A DNA stretch of 64,000 nucleotides from Bartonella callosciuri (GCF_014203215.1 NZ_JACHIM010000004.1:1-64000); one strand, 5' to 3'. Numbered from the stretch's first letter, positions 9,561 to 20,658 are shown. Numbers and translations are program-made. The notes: a model not told the origin generated them from the letters alone.

Positions 9561-9735
9561 GCTCAACAACATAAGTGGCTGGTGCATTATTAGCACCTTC
9601 AATAAGACCAAAGGATTCGCACATTCTTGCACAAGTCTTACAGCTTACCATGGAGCCACAAATTATAACCCGATCTTCATCAGGATTAATTTTTGGTAAG
9701 CCGATCGTTTCAAAAAAGTACCATTTTCCATGCAA
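9547..9735 (-). pseudogene. truncated copy 1 of the fpr C-terminus
   Basis: An open frame of about 60 codons encodes a copy of the ferredoxin reductase C-terminus (GLPKINPDEDRVIICGSM, then ESFGLIEGANNAPATYVVE). It lacks the FAD domain and most of the NADP domain, and its first residues come from an out-of-frame junction. It has a putative ATG but no evidence of function. It overlaps the decayed 3' end of eda on the other strand. Confidence 0.75.
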
Positions 9736-9980
9736 ACAGCATGAACCACCCTTTTATCCCACAAAAGCATGCTCAACAACATAAGTGGCTGGTGCATTAT
9801 TAGCACCTTCAATAAGACCAAAGGATTCGCACATTCTTGCACAAGCCTTACAGCTTACCATGGAGCCACAAATCATGACTCGATCTTCATCAGGATTAAT
9901 TTTTGGTAAGCCGGTCGTTTCAAAAAAGTACCATTTTCCATGCAAACAGCATGAACCACCCTTTTATCCCACAAAAGCAC
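9554..9980. repeat. 210-bp tandem repeats derived from the 3' end of fpr
   Basis: A unit of 210 bases is repeated twice before the intact fpr end: the string GCTCAACAACATAAGTGGCT begins at 9561, 9771 and 9981. Each extra unit carries the last 60 or so codons of fpr plus about 20 bases of downstream DNA. The two extra units share changes absent from the intact gene (for example a deleted A in the A-run matching 10132-10138 and a rewritten SMVSCK.C segment). They therefore arose by one duplication followed by a second. Confidence 0.9.
9754..9945 (-). pseudogene. truncated copy 2 of the fpr C-terminus
   Basis: This is a second tandem copy, nearly identical to copy 1 and beginning with the same out-of-frame MHGKWYFFE junction. 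It ends at the same stop as the intact gene (AFVG). It carries only about 55 residues of reductase sequence and could not fold as an enzyme. Confidence 0.75.
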
Positions 9981-10794
9981 GCTCAACAACATAAGTGGCT
10001 GGTGCATTATTAGCACCTTCAATAAGACCAAAGGATTCACACATTCTTGCACAATCCTTCAGCATTGCCATGGAGCCACAAATCATGACTCGATCTTCAT
10101 CAGGATTAATTTTTGGTAAGCCGGTCGTTTCAAAAAAAGTACCATTTTCCATAACAGTCGTAATACGCCCCATATGCTCGGAAGATTCACGCGTGGTCAT
10201 AGGATAAAATTTCAACTGTTTTGCATACGCATCAATCAGAGGATCTTGTTGCAGAGAGACAACAAGATCTTTTGCATAAGCAAGCTCATCCCGCTCGCGG
10301 GTTGTTTGAATAAGAACCACTTCTGAAAATTTTTCATAGGTTTCAGGATCACGAATAAGACTTGCAAAGGGAGCAACTCCCGTCCCTGTTGAAAGAAGAT
10401 AAAGACGCTTTCCAGGGATAAGAGCATCAAGAACCAATGTTCCGGTAGATTTCTTACGCATGAGAACTGTATCACCAACTTTAATTTTTTGGAGATGTTC
10501 AGTTAAAGGCCCCCCTGGAACTTTGATTGAAAAAAACTCAAGCTGTTCATCCCAAAATGGACTTGCGATCGAATACGCGCGGTAAATTGGCTTTTCTGCA
10601 TTTGGCAAACCAATCATAACAAATTCACCTGAACGAAAACGAAAACTTTCCGGACGATTCAGACGAAATTTAAACAAACGATCTGTATAATGATAAACTT
10701 CCTGAACAGTGAGTGCAAACACATTTTCAGGAATCGGGAAATCTGACACAATGCTGCTGATATTTGACTGAAATTTTGTGGCAGACGTATTCAT
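9964..10794 (-). CDS. fpr: ferredoxin/flavodoxin-NADP+ reductase
   Basis: The enzyme moves electrons between NADPH and ferredoxin or flavodoxin through FAD and supports redox and oxidative-stress functions. The protein has 276 residues. The FAD motif is RAYSIASP (about residue 70). The phosphate loop is GTGVAPFASLI (about 137-147), and the NADP domain has VMICGSMAMLKD near 230. The conserved bacterial ending is YVVERAFVG. The ATG at 10794 is chosen because an AAGGAAGGG ribosome-binding site precedes it; a longer frame to 10833 lacks support. Two extra partial copies of the 3' end lie directly downstream. They leave this gene intact, and it retains the parental sequence SMAMLKDC. Confidence 0.93.
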   Translation of the reverse strand: MNTSATKFQSNISSIVSDFPIPENVFALTVQEVYHYTDRLFKFRLNRPESFRFRSGEFVMIGLPNAEKPIYRAYSIASPFWDEQLEFFSIKVPGGPLTEHLQKIKVGDTVLMRKKSTGTLVLDALIPGKRLYLLSTGTGVAPFASLIRDPETYEKFSEVVLIQTTRERDELAYAKDLVVSLQQDPLIDAYAKQLKFYPMTTRESSEHMGRITTVMENGTFFETTGLPKINPDEDRVMICGSMAMLKDCARMCESFGLIEGANNAPATYVVERAFVG

Positions 10795-10833
10795 AAAACC
10801 CTTCCTTAATCTCTGTACTAAATATGGACTCAA

Positions 10834-11484
10834 ACTTCAAAAATCATATAATACTTACGCAATCATCTGCCAATATTTCTCTTAAGACATAAACCATGCA
10901 ATTAACGCTTTAGCATAAAAACTAACTCAATAAATAAACTAGAATAAAAACATATTATAGCAATAAGCATGAACACATCTGATGAAAAGTACGTTCAACA
11001 CCACCTTTAACAGCATATAATTTAAGAATGTATTTTGTCTCCATAACATCTATTCTTAACTTCAAAACACCCACAAATAATAACCTCAAAATAACGAAAA
11101 ACCTTTATGATTGGCACACATTGCACTCTCTAAACAACACTCCAATCATGATAAACCTCTAATTTTAACATAGACTTAACTACAAAAATACAGAAAGAAA
11201 AAAACTTATTGCTTCCATAAATGAATTGCTTCTACCAATTATATATTAGACACTAGACACACAAATATGGACACTAGACACACAAAAGAATCATCCTACT
11301 CATTAAATCACAAAAGAAGTATTTTACATCAAAAGGTTGCAATCATGGCGTATAACTCAGTACAAACTGCTCACGGTTGTAAAAATTATAAACAATATTC
11401 GCATCTTCTTTCCTATCATCGATAGTGTATATATAATAATCAAAGGGAACTTCGTGTCTTAATCAACACAGATAGAATTTAAAA
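10834..11484. other. non-coding stretch between fpr and alr
   Basis: The two flanking genes are divergently transcribed, so both promoters should lie here. The region is AT-rich, and apart from a short direct repeat at 11249-11286 I see no gene or RNA. Confidence 0.5.
11249..11286 (+). repeat. 17-bp direct repeat
   Basis: GACACTAGACACACAAA occurs at 11249-11265 and again at 11270-11286, about 200 bases upstream of alr. Its role is unknown. Confidence 0.6.
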
Positions 11485-12603
11485 ATGAACCAATCCGTTA
11501 ATCATGAAGCAAATGCCTTATTTCCTTATGCAACTGTAGCAACCATCGATGTAAGTGCCATTGTTGCAAATTATAAAATTTTAGCCAAACGTGTTACTCC
11601 AACGGAATGTTCAGCGGTTGTAAAATCAAATGCCTATGGACTTGGTGCTAAAAAAATTGCTCCTGCACTTTATAAGGCTGGTTGCCGCACTTTCTTTGTC
11701 GCCCAAATCGAAGAAGCATTCCAATTAAAAACTATTTTGCCCCCCAATGCCATGATTGCTCTTTTGAATGGGCTTCCCCACACAGCAGAAGAACTTGTAG
11801 CACAATCGGGAATTGTCCCTGTTCTGAACTCTTGGAATTCTATCAAAGACTGGCAAATACTTTGTCAAAAAAAGGATAAAAAATTTCCTGCAATTATTCA
11901 AATTGATACCAATATGAACCGACTAGGGCTTGATAAAAAAGAGTTACAAAAACTCATCAAACAACCTACAATCTTCAAAAAAGCAGAAATAAAATACATT
12001 CTCAGTCACCTTGCAAATGGAGATGAAGCCACTCATTCATTCAATTATACCCAATTAGCTACTTTCAAGTCTGTCCTTGCACAATTGCCTGCCTGTAAAG
12101 TCTCGTTTGCCAATTCTGGAGGTATTTTCCTCGGTCCAGATTTTTATTTCGATCTTGTTCGCCCAGGCATTGCACTGTATGGTATTAATCCTCATGGAAA
12201 ACATCTAACGCCTTTTAAACCTGTTTTAAAACTTGAAGCCCAAGTCATTCAAAGCCGCTTTATTGATGCAGAGGTACCCGTCGGCTATGGAGGAAGCTTT
12301 ATTACCAAGAGACCAAGCACTCTTATAACCATTTCCATCGGCTATGCGGATGGTTGGTTGCGCGCTCTTTCTAATAAAGGTACCGTTTACTTCAACGGAC
12401 ATAAGCTTCCCATTGTTGGACGCATTTCTATGGATTGCATCACCGTTGACGCCACCGATCTTGATAAAAAACCGCAAAGAGGCGATTGGATAGAACTCAT
12501 TGGAACACATCAAACCCTTGAAAAAGTTTCTACAGATGCCAACACCATTCCTCATGAAATTCTGACTTCTTTAGGAAACCGCTGTAAACGCATTTACATT
12601 TAA
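11485..12603 (+). CDS. alr: alanine racemase
   Basis: Alanine racemase interconverts L- and D-alanine with PLP and supplies D-alanine for peptidoglycan. It has 372 residues, the standard length. The PLP lysine motif is VVKSNAYGLGAKKIAPAL (about residues 45-62). The middle contains LSHLANGDEA, and VRPGIALYGINP leads to the C-terminal beta domain. The catalytic tyrosine region is TISIGYADGWLRALSNKG, followed by VGRISMDCITVD. It is transcribed alone, divergently from fpr. Confidence 0.95.
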   Translation: MNQSVNHEANALFPYATVATIDVSAIVANYKILAKRVTPTECSAVVKSNAYGLGAKKIAPALYKAGCRTFFVAQIEEAFQLKTILPPNAMIALLNGLPHTAEELVAQSGIVPVLNSWNSIKDWQILCQKKDKKFPAIIQIDTNMNRLGLDKKELQKLIKQPTIFKKAEIKYILSHLANGDEATHSFNYTQLATFKSVLAQLPACKVSFANSGGIFLGPDFYFDLVRPGIALYGINPHGKHLTPFKPVLKLEAQVIQSRFIDAEVPVGYGGSFITKRPSTLITISIGYADGWLRALSNKGTVYFNGHKLPIVGRISMDCITVDATDLDKKPQRGDWIELIGTHQTLEKVSTDANTIPHEILTSLGNRCKRIYI

Positions 12604-13877
12604 ATTATTACACATTATAAACGATAATAAAAAAAGGAAAACATCACTCCTAGAAAATGCTCTTATGAGCAAGCCTTGCAAAAAAGATCTTCCAACATCC
12701 AAAAACAGAATACGTGCTAACCGCACAATATTGCTATAATACTGTTCTCGCACATCGATAGAGATCTCATCTGATCAGATAGATTATTGATTTCCAGCTC
12801 TCTTGAAGCTCATTTTCCAAGATCATAAAACTTTGCCCAAAACCTTCCTCTCCAAAAATTGACATGGGGAAATTAGACCACTCAATCTTTCTTTAGAATT
12901 GATTGCTGCTATTAAGGTAGAAGCCAGCGTAATCATGAATATTTCCCAGCCCTCAATAAGACATCCACTTTTGTATGAAAACGGTTCATAAGGGGTATAT
13001 TTGGTTCTTTTTTAAACGATTTTATTCCCACACTCATCCCTCTTATAACATACAAGAAAACGTTTTTTATTCTGAAAAAGAGAGAGAAAAATGACTGAAT
13101 TCGGCCCTTTCATTCAACAGAGAACAACTATAAATAATCTTTAAAAATCAATATGCTGTAATATTAATCTCTCAATTATGGTGTGGTACATGTACAGAAA
13201 CTATAATTTTACATTAAAAGAATTTGATAAAACGAAAATATGCAAGCCTTAGTTTGTATACATTCTAGCAACAATAATCTTCAATGGTAATCAACAACAC
13301 TCTCTCTCTTTGAACTTTCCAACAACGTAAGAAACAAATGAAAACACTAAAAATTTAAGCGACTTTATTCTTCTAACACACCTTTCCATAACAAATAACA
13401 CGATATAATTTTAAAGAAAGTAATGAAAATAACATCCTCCCCTTATAACCTATTTACCAATATTATTTATGAAAATATGAAAGAGAAAAATAGAAAAAAC
13501 GATCAATCCGTTAAGAATATCACCAATAAAAATAGCATAACCTCTATCAATCACATTACCGAAGAAAGCACATGCCCGCGAATGATCTTATGGACTCTAA
13601 AAGCAGGGTGAGAGAGACGAATCCCATAGCCCCTGCCCCTCAACTATAATAAATAACAAATTGATTTTATTAATATTTTTAATGTTTATGGATTCTATAG
13701 TCTTATAATAAACTCGGAAACAGAACTTTTAAATGGACTTCTACAAAGCAATCCTTTTTATCAATGCTCTGTACGCATTTTTTTATTTCCCTAAATCATC
13801 CTATGAAATAACTATTCAAAATTCCAGAAAATATGCCAATAACTTTATGACTCAATGGATCAGAAAGTGATTCAAAA
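12604..13877. other. 1.27-kb non-coding stretch downstream of alr
   Basis: No gene is recognisable. Short open frames at 12571-12753 (minus) and 13423-13611 (plus) have no motif or homology that I can name and no good ribosome-binding site. The stretch separates convergent alr and gcvP. Confidence 0.5.
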
Positions 13878-13900
13878 AGCCCACACAGTTTGTGTGAGCT
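13878..13900 (-). terminator. intrinsic terminator of the gcv operon
   Basis: AGCCCACACA (13878-13887) faces TGTGTGAGCT (13891-13900) across a 3-base loop. Read on the minus strand the only mismatch becomes a G-U pair and the stem is followed by TTTTT. It lies about 27 bases past the gcvP stop. Confidence 0.8.
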
Positions 13901-13926
13901 TTTTCCATCAATGCAAACAAATAAAT

Positions 13927-16731
13927 TTAATAGGTGTTGCCTAATGGTGGGCAAGAACAAATGAGCGTTCTGTCTCCCGCAACATTATCAATCCGAGAAA
14001 CAGGAGGCCAATATTTATTTGCTGGATCAAGAAAGCAATTAGGGAAAGCAGCTTCTTGCCGCGAATAAGGTCGTACCCAAGCATCATCTACCGTATCGAC
14101 CAATGTATGCGGTGCATTTACTAAAGGGTTATCATCTTTTGGCCAAACACCTGTACCAACTTTTTTGGCTTCTTGCGCAATCGAGAGCAAAGCATCACAA
14201 AAACGATCAATTTCTGCTTTTGGCTCTGATTCCGTGGGCTCAATCATCAAAGTTCCAGGAACAGGAAAAGAAATCGTCGGTGCATGAAATCCGTAATCAA
14301 TTAAACGCTTGGCGATATCATCAACACTTACGCCATACTGTTCTTTCAAGACACGCGTATCGACAATACATTCGTGAGCAACACGTCCATGTTTACCTCG
14401 ATAAAGAATGGAATAAACCTGTGAAAGACGCGCAGCAATATAATTGGCATTCAAAATTGCTGTTTGCGTTGCATATTTCAAGCCATCAGCGCCCATCATT
14501 CGAATATACATCCACGTAATGACAAGAATAGATGCACTTCCATAAGGAGCGGCTGAAACTGCATGTGTTGTCCCCTCTTGTTCATGCCCTGGCAAAAATG
14601 GCATGAGATGCTCTGCTACTCCAATCGGTCCCATACCAGGACCACCACCACCATGGGGAATGGCAAAGGTTTTATGAAGATTCATATGACAAACATCTGC
14701 CCCAATATCTGCCGGACGAGCAAGCCCAACAAGCGCATTCAAATTAGCACCATCAAAATAAACTTGTCCCCCATTTTCATGGATAAAAGAGCAAATATCT
14801 TTAATACTTTCTTCATAAACACCATGGGTTGAAGGATAGGTAATCATGAGAGCTGCTAAGCGATCCTTATACAATTGTGCTTTCATTTTGAGATCATCGA
14901 TATCAACATTACCATCATTCAAACACTTCACCACAACAACCTCCATCCCCGCCATATGCGCTGAAGCTGGATTGGTACCATGCGCAGAGGCAGGAATAAG
15001 ACAAAGTGTGCGTTGATGTTCTCCCCGCGATTGGTGATATAAACGGATTGCTAAAAGCCCCGCATATTCCCCTTGAGCACCAGAGTTTGGCTGAAAAGAA
15101 ATTTGCGCAAATCCTGTAATTTCACACAACCATGCATTGAGTTGATTGATCATTTCCAAATAACCTGCGGCATCCTCTTGAGGCACAAAGGGATGCATAT
15201 TGGCGACCATAGGCCAACTCACAGGCATCAACTCAGCTGCCGCATTAAGCTTCATTGTACAAGAACCAAGCGGAATCATTGCCCGATCTAATGCTAAATC
15301 CTTATCCGACAAACGACGTAAAAAGCGCATCATATCCGTTTCTGAATGAACCGCATGAAAAAAGGATTGCGAAAGAAAAGCAGCATCACGCTTTTTTCCC
15401 CAAAGCCGTGGAGAAACTTGATCAACTAATTGTGCACCCAAAAGCTGAGCTAAAGCACAAGCATCTTCTTGTGTTGACAATTCATCAAAATTAATCGCAA
15501 TTCTGTCATCATCGAGAACACGGACAAGACGCCCACCTGCCCTAGCTTGGCGTGCAATTTCCTGAGCTCTTCCCCGAACAACAATACTGACACAATCAAA
15601 AAAGGACTCCCCTTCACAAGGAATACCTGCTGCCTCTAAACCAGCCACAAAACGGCATGTTAGGTGATGAATCCTCTGAGCAATTTCCTGCAAGCCTTGC
15701 GGACCATGCCAAACGGCATAAGCTGTTGCCATATTTGCTAACAAAGCCTGTGCTGTACAAATATTGGATGTCGCTTTATCACGCCGAATATGCTGTTCCC
15801 GTGTTTGCAATGCTAAACGAAAACCCACACGCCCTTTAGTATCGACGGATTGACCAACAATGCGTCCTGGAATAAGGCGTGTTAGCGCATCACTGACCGC
15901 AAGATAACCAGCATGAGGACCACCAAACCCCATCGGAACTCCATAACGCTGCATAGAGCCAACAACAATATCAGCGCCCCATTTTGCTGGTGCTTCCATA
16001 AGAGTAAGTGCTAAAGGATCTGCAACAACGATCACCACGGCTCCCTTTGCCTTTGCCTCCTTAATGACTTCACTATAATCATGAAAAGAGCCTTTTGTAT
16101 CAGGCCAAGACAAAACAATCGCAGCTGTATCAGAACAAATTTCACCATTCTGACTAATTTGAATACCTTGTGTTTCAGCACGCGTTTGTGCAACACTCAA
16201 AGTCTGAGGATGCAAAAGACTCTGAAGAGAAATCTTTGTTTTTTTTTCACGCGCGAAGCGTACAGCCACCGCATGAGCTTCAGCTAAAGCGGTTGCTTCA
16301 TCAAGAAGTGAAGCAGCAGCAACAGGTAAACCAGTGAGTTCACTAACCAATGTCTGAAAATAAAACAAAAGTTCTAAACGCCCTTGGCTAATTTCTGCCT
16401 GATAAGGTGTGTAAGCTGTATACCAGGCTGGATTTTCAAAAAGATTTCGCAAAATAACGGGTGGGACATAGGTTCCATGGTACCCCTGCCCAATGAAACT
16501 TTTGTGCACATGATTACGCGCCATCATCTTGGAGAGTTCTTCCAAGGCTTGCCCTTCACTTACTGCCCCTGGAAGATTAAGTGAACGTTCCAAATGGATG
16601 GAGTGCGGAACAGCCTGAGAAACGAGTGTATCAATACAATCAAGCCCCAAAACATCCAGCATTTTTTGTGTTTCATCGGGACGAAGCCCGATATGGCGAG
16701 AAAAAAAATGACGTTCCTGCATAGCACTCAC
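13927..16731 (-). CDS. gcvP: glycine dehydrogenase (decarboxylating), P protein
   Basis: The P protein decarboxylates glycine with PLP and passes the aminomethyl group to the lipoyl arm of the H protein. It has 934 residues, the single-chain (fused) form. The N-terminal half starts with [18 protein letters not shown] and contains [14 protein letters not shown]. The C-terminal half carries the PLP lysine in [19 protein letters not shown] (about residue 685) and [20 protein letters not shown]. Its first codon overlaps the gcvH stop as ATGA, so the two are translationally coupled. An internal start at MQERHFF is possible. It is the last gene of gcvT-gcvH-gcvP and is followed by a clear terminator. 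Confidence 0.97.
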   Translation of the reverse strand: MSAMQERHFFSRHIGLRPDETQKMLDVLGLDCIDTLVSQAVPHSIHLERSLNLPGAVSEGQALEELSKMMARNHVHKSFIGQGYHGTYVPPVILRNLFENPAWYTAYTPYQAEISQGRLELLFYFQTLVSELTGLPVAAASLLDEATALAEAHAVAVRFAREKKTKISLQSLLHPQTLSVAQTRAETQGIQISQNGEICSDTAAIVLSWPDTKGSFHDYSEVIKEAKAKGAVVIVVADPLALTLMEAPAKWGADIVVGSMQRYGVPMGFGGPHAGYLAVSDALTRLIPGRIVGQSVDTKGRVGFRLALQTREQHIRRDKATSNICTAQALLANMATAYAVWHGPQGLQEIAQRIHHLTCRFVAGLEAAGIPCEGESFFDCVSIVVRGRAQEIARQARAGGRLVRVLDDDRIAINFDELSTQEDACALAQLLGAQLVDQVSPRLWGKKRDAAFLSQSFFHAVHSETDMMRFLRRLSDKDLALDRAMIPLGSCTMKLNAAAELMPVSWPMVANMHPFVPQEDAAGYLEMINQLNAWLCEITGFAQISFQPNSGAQGEYAGLLAIRLYHQSRGEHQRTLCLIPASAHGTNPASAHMAGMEVVVVKCLNDGNVDIDDLKMKAQLYKDRLAALMITYPSTHGVYEESIKDICSFIHENGGQVYFDGANLNALVGLARPADIGADVCHMNLHKTFAIPHGGGGPGMGPIGVAEHLMPFLPGHEQEGTTHAVSAAPYGSASILVITWMYIRMMGADGLKYATQTAILNANYIAARLSQVYSILYRGKHGRVAHECIVDTRVLKEQYGVSVDDIAKRLIDYGFHAPTISFPVPGTLMIEPTESEPKAEIDRFCDALLSIAQEAKKVGTGVWPKDDNPLVNAPHTLVDTVDDAWVRPYSRQEAAFPNCFLDPANKYWPPVSRIDNVAGDRTLICSCPPLGNTY

Positions 16732-17096
16732 CCAATCAGTGCTTTGTAAGCAGCCTCATCCAGCAAACCTTCCAGTTGCGTTGCATCCTGCAATATCATT
16801 TTCCATAGCCAACCTTCTTTTTCGGCTTTCTGATTTACCAATTCAGGATTATTGGCCAAAGCTTCATTCATTTCAACCACCTCACCATCAAGAGGTGCAT
16901 AAACATCTGAAGCTGCTTTTACTGATTCTACAACAGCAGCAGCATCTCCCTTGGAAAGTCGCGTTCCACTTTGTGGCAAATCAACAAAAACCAAATCCCC
17001 TAACTGCTCTTGAGCATAATTGGTGATCCCAACGGTAACCACTTGCCCTTCAACACGAAGCCATTCGTGATCTTGCGTAAAATAAGTTTTAGACAT
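16728..17096 (-). CDS. gcvH: glycine cleavage system H protein
   Basis: This is the 122-residue lipoyl carrier that shuttles the aminomethyl intermediate between the P, T and L proteins. The lipoylated lysine is in [20 protein letters not shown] (about residues 60-79), preceded by [13 protein letters not shown]. The gene sits five bases after the gcvT stop and overlaps gcvP by four bases. The L protein (lipoamide dehydrogenase) is not in the window and is normally shared with other complexes. Confidence 0.97.
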   Translation of the reverse strand: MSKTYFTQDHEWLRVEGQVVTVGITNYAQEQLGDLVFVDLPQSGTRLSKGDAAAVVESVKAASDVYAPLDGEVVEMNEALANNPELVNQKAEKEGWLWKMILQDATQLEGLLDEAAYKALIG

Positions 17097-17101
17097 TAAA
17101 A

Positions 17102-18220
17102 TTATCCTTTAAAATAACGTTGTTCAACAAAAGGAAGTGAATGAACAGACAGTGCAATCTTTTTGCCACGCAGTTCTGTAAAAACTTCCGTTCCCTCAGC
17201 TTTCCAACCAACAGGAACGTAACCCATCGCTACAGGACCATCAAAAGAAGGACCAAAGCCACCTGACGTTACCACCCCAATCTGATTGCCCTCATCATCG
17301 AGAAGTAGTGCACCCGCACGAATAGGTTGGCGCGTTTGCGGTTTTAACCCAACACGACAACGAGAAGGTCCTTTCTCAAGAGCTTCAAGAAAAGCCTTTG
17401 CCCCATAAAATTGCGCTTTTTCTCGAACATTTTTTGGCACCGCCCATGTTAGCACAGCCTCAATGGGCGTCGTATCAGGCGTAATATCATTGCCATGCAA
17501 ACACAGCCCTGCTTCCAACCGGAGACTGTCACGTGCTGCAAGACCAACCCATTCAACACGAGAATCACACAGCAATTTTTCAGCCAATGCCTGTGCTTGC
17601 TCTGGAGAAAGAGCAATTTCAAAACCATCTTCTCCTGTATAACCAGAACGCGTTATAAACCAATCTTTTTTTGGTTCGAATCCTTGCATAAACAACAGCT
17701 CATTACCAGGTAGCCCGGCATCAGTTATAACAGCTGCGGCTTGAGGACCTTGAAGAGCAAGCAAGACCCTATCAAGAGCAATAATTTGACATTCAAAACC
17801 AAGGGCACGTTTCTGAAGTTCTGCAAAATCCACCTGTGCATTACCGGCATTGGCCACTAGCATAAAACGGCATTCTGCCAAACGGGTAAGGATCAAATCA
17901 TCAATAATACCAGCCTGCTCATTAAGCAAATAATTATACCGTGATTGACCAATCTTTAGAAGTGCTGCATCAACAGGAAAAGCATAAGATAAAAATTCCA
18001 CTGCTTGTGGCCCCTCAACAGCAATCAATTTCATATGAGAAATATCAAAAAGACCCGCATGCGCACGCGTATGAAGATGCTCTTTCAAAACACCAAGAGG
18101 ATAAGTCAAAGGCATTCGCCAACCCGCAAAAGCACCAAATTTTGCGCCTGCTTTTTCATGCAACTCATGTAAAGGCAATATTTTTAGAGAAGATGTCTCA
18201 AATTCTTGTGATGTACCCAT
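17102..18220 (-). CDS. gcvT: glycine cleavage system T protein (aminomethyltransferase)
   Basis: The T protein releases ammonia from the H-bound intermediate and forms methylene-tetrahydrofolate. It has 372 residues. Key blocks are [20 protein letters not shown] at the N-terminus, [17 protein letters not shown] and the folate-site region [18 protein letters not shown]. Further on are [15 protein letters not shown] and the C-terminal [19 protein letters not shown]. The ATG follows a GGAG ribosome-binding site by six bases. The gene is first in the operon and lies directly downstream of a tandem glycine riboswitch. Confidence 0.97.
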   Translation of the reverse strand: MGTSQEFETSSLKILPLHELHEKAGAKFGAFAGWRMPLTYPLGVLKEHLHTRAHAGLFDISHMKLIAVEGPQAVEFLSYAFPVDAALLKIGQSRYNYLLNEQAGIIDDLILTRLAECRFMLVANAGNAQVDFAELQKRALGFECQIIALDRVLLALQGPQAAAVITDAGLPGNELLFMQGFEPKKDWFITRSGYTGEDGFEIALSPEQAQALAEKLLCDSRVEWVGLAARDSLRLEAGLCLHGNDITPDTTPIEAVLTWAVPKNVREKAQFYGAKAFLEALEKGPSRCRVGLKPQTRQPIRAGALLLDDEGNQIGVVTSGGFGPSFDGPVAMGYVPVGWKAEGTEVFTELRGKKIALSVHSLPFVEQRYFKG

Positions 18221-18259
18221 AATATCTCCAAAGCTATGCTAATAACGCCCACACAATAT

Positions 18260-18453
18260 GGCCGTCTCTGCACCCTTCTGTCACAAACCTGAGAGACTCG
18301 CGAAAAGATCTTTCGCTTACACCTTCGGCGCGGAGCTTTCCGACTTTCCAGATCTGCCTTTTTCTCTTACGGTCCTTAGAGCCTGAGAGATTATGGGCTA
18401 TTTTCCCCTTCGGCGGCAGGTGCGAAAGTTTGCAATCTGCACTCTCCCGCAAA
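18260..18453 (-). promoter_or_regulatory. tandem glycine riboswitch controlling gcvTHP
   Basis: Read on the minus strand, two aptamers follow one another. The first begins GCGGGAGAGTGCAG and contains CACCTGCCGCCGAAGGGG and ATCTCTCAGGC, then AAGGACCG. The second has GGAAAGTCGG, GCGCCGAAGGTGTAAGCG, TCTCTCAGG and ACAGAAGGGTGCAGAGACGG. These paired GCCGAAGG and CTCTCAGG blocks are the diagnostic core of the cooperative glycine riboswitch, which in bacteria usually turns on glycine-cleavage genes when glycine is abundant. It ends about 40 bases before gcvT. The expression platform (terminator or ribosome-site masking) is not obvious. Confidence 0.95.
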
Positions 18454-18459
18454 AGAATG

Positions 18460-18924
18460 AAAGAAACAACAACGTTCTTTCCGACATATTTCGACCTATA
18501 GCCTATCTTTATCACGCTGTCATTAGTAAAGTAATGAGAATGCTCTAATTTTAAAACTTGCATAAACTGTCTTAAAAGACCTATAATGATAGCCCTTTGA
18601 GCATTATGAAAATCGTAAATGGCCGTGCTCGAGGAGATCAAGGAGAAAAAATTGCAAAAGCCATAAACAAAAACACGACGTGAAAAAATACAAAATTTCG
18701 TGCACTCAAAAAATGATCACAAAGCAATATCCCTCTTGCACAGTCCACCCTTAAACCAAGGAGTTTCCCGTCTTTTAAGAGGAAAGATTTCAGCTCTTTT
18801 ATAAAATATACCTTAACGCACAAAAAGTTAATTTGTCCTCTCTAAAATTTTCGTCCCTAAATAGTGTCATAAATTGCGGCTATTTACATACAGAACTTCA
18901 TTGAACAAAGGCTAAAAAATATCT
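18460..18924. other. non-coding stretch with divergent promoters
   Basis: This lies between the riboswitch (minus strand) and the Lon-domain gene (plus strand). Both promoters should be here. No gene or repeat stands out. Confidence 0.45.
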
Positions 18925-19587
18925 ATGAAAGCTGGCAATATCCATTACAATTGTGAAAATGATCTACCAAAGCAAATTGCTCTTTTCCCTCTAGAAGGAG
19001 CACTTTTACTGCCAGGTGGTTTTTTATCGCTCAACATTTTTGAACCAGAAGCACTTGAAATGGTTGAAAATGTTATGGTATCCAATCGTTTATTAGGCAT
19101 CATTCAACCACTTTCATCAGAGACAGACCAATTCTGCACACAACTTTACAAAATAGGCTGTATAGGGCGTATTACAAACTACAATGAAACAGGAAATGGT
19201 AAGCTTTTCATTATATTACAAGGCGTCTGCCGTTTCACCTTAGAACAGGAACTTGTGAATACAAAACCCTACCGAACCGCTCTCATCCAATCAAACATAA
19301 AAGACTTACAAGAACCCGACATTGCAGAAAACATTAATCGAGAAAACCTACTCAACATTGTTGAAAAGTATCTCACTATACATGAAATGGAATATAATTG
19401 GAGCAGTATCATACAAGCACCTACCCCTCTACTGGTTAATGCTTTTTCAGCCCTTATCCCCTTCACACCGGCAGAAAAACAAGCACTGTTAGAAGCTCCA
19501 GATATTGGAAGCCGCGCTCAAACCCTTCTTGCTTTAACTGAACGTTCACTCATGAAACAAACAGGGGCAAATTATCATTTAAACTAA
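18925..19587 (+). CDS. Lon N-terminal (substrate-binding) domain protein without ATPase/protease
   Basis: This 220-residue protein consists only of the LON substrate-binding (PUA-like) domain. It starts with QIALFPLEGALLLPGGFLSL and continues LNIFEPEALEMVENVM, with LLGIIQP and IGCIGRITNYNETGNGK later. A helical bundle follows, ending in AEKQALLEAPDIGSRAQTLL. There is no Walker motif or Ser-Lys dyad, so it is not a protease itself. Stand-alone proteins of this kind are common in alphaproteobacteria; their job is not established. The Trm112-like gene begins 14 bases later and is probably co-transcribed. Confidence 0.88.
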   Translation: MKAGNIHYNCENDLPKQIALFPLEGALLLPGGFLSLNIFEPEALEMVENVMVSNRLLGIIQPLSSETDQFCTQLYKIGCIGRITNYNETGNGKLFIILQGVCRFTLEQELVNTKPYRTALIQSNIKDLQEPDIAENINRENLLNIVEKYLTIHEMEYNWSSIIQAPTPLLVNAFSALIPFTPAEKQALLEAPDIGSRAQTLLALTERSLMKQTGANYHLN

Positions 19588-19601
19588 ATGAATGTTAAAA
19601 T

Positions 19602-19808
19602 ATGAAAAAAATGACCACTGATCCTAAAATGCTCGAATTGCTCGTCTGCCCAATCACAGGAGGAACACTCTCTTTGAACCGAAAGACCCAAGAATTAATC
19701 TCACTCAAAGCAAAACTTGCCTATCCTATTCGTGATGGCGTTCCTATTATGCTGGCCTCCGAAGCCCGTCCTTTGCAGAACCATGAAAAAACAGTCCATA
19801 AAAAATAA
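19602..19808 (+). CDS. Trm112-family (UPF0434/YcaR) small protein
   Basis: This 68-residue protein has the family hallmark [15 protein letters not shown] followed by [20 protein letters not shown]. In eukaryotes and archaea Trm112 activates methyltransferases. The short bacterial relatives usually carry C-P-x-C zinc ligands, but here the first pair is reduced to a single CP with ITGG. It forms an operon with the Lon-domain gene. A role as a methyltransferase partner is inference. Confidence 0.88.
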   Translation: MKKMTTDPKMLELLVCPITGGTLSLNRKTQELISLKAKLAYPIRDGVPIMLASEARPLQNHEKTVHKK

Positions 19809-20658
19809 GAAATCTTCATTCAATCTTTTCTGTCGCGTATTATTATCAATCACTTTTCCATCAATATGATCTCTTTTGTTGAATCAATTTTTTAATATTT
19901 TTTTGTTTCAGAAAAGACGCTCCGTAACAAGTCGGCACCATTATTCTATTTACGCACACATAATGTTGCACCTACTCTGAGATGGTTCATTAGAAGCACA
20001 TTTATTCTTTCTCAAGCTATTTTAATTCGGAAGACAACATATAACCCCATTCTTTATACAAAAGAACATACAAAAATAAATAAAATCAAATTGTTATAAT
20101 TTACAGTGTAACAAGTAATGATGACATTGATACGCATATAGAGTTAATTTATAGAGAGAAAATGATATAAAATCGACAACAAAACAAGAAAGATTATCAA
20201 TAGCTTTTTTTCCTATATCGTCCCTAAAATAGCGTAATATTTTTGAAAATGATAAACTAAAAAGAGATCTAAAAAAATATCTCATAGACAATGAGAGCAC
20301 ATCCCTCCCACCTATTTAAAATCAAATTGAAAGAAAAACTTTAGGCTCCCATACTCTCCTTAAACACATACTCCAAACGATGATTTTAAAGAGACGGTAC
20401 TTCTGTTAATGCCAGAAATTACACCGGAGGGTGAGAGACAAATTATAGACGGAAAAAATTAAAAGCCTAATCGAAAACTTCCAGAGCAAATCAATAAAAC
20501 CACACATTAAAAATCTGAAACGTCTTCCTTTTAAAACCAAAATCCAGCATTCATAACTTTCATAAACTAAAAAGACCTCTATGCTTAGACCTACCTCTTT
20601 TTTCACTGCTTGATATTTTCGAATTTGTTAAAAACGCATTTTATGTGCTTCTAAAAAT
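19809..20658. other. 850-bp non-coding stretch
   Basis: This is AT-rich DNA with two short minus-strand open frames (about 20094-20300 and 20406-20606) that show no motif or ribosome-binding site. I see no RNA gene. Confidence 0.45.

Noticed and set aside
12226-12555. 109-codon frame antisense to alr
   Set aside because: It lies wholly inside alanine racemase on the opposite strand and shows no motif.
13423-13611. Possible small gene in the alr-gcvP gap
   Set aside because: It is low-complexity Lys/Asn/Ile-rich, as expected from AT-rich DNA, and without a good ribosome-binding site.
20406-20606. 66-codon minus-strand frame
   Set aside because: No ribosome-binding site or recognisable family; typical of chance frames in AT-rich DNA.
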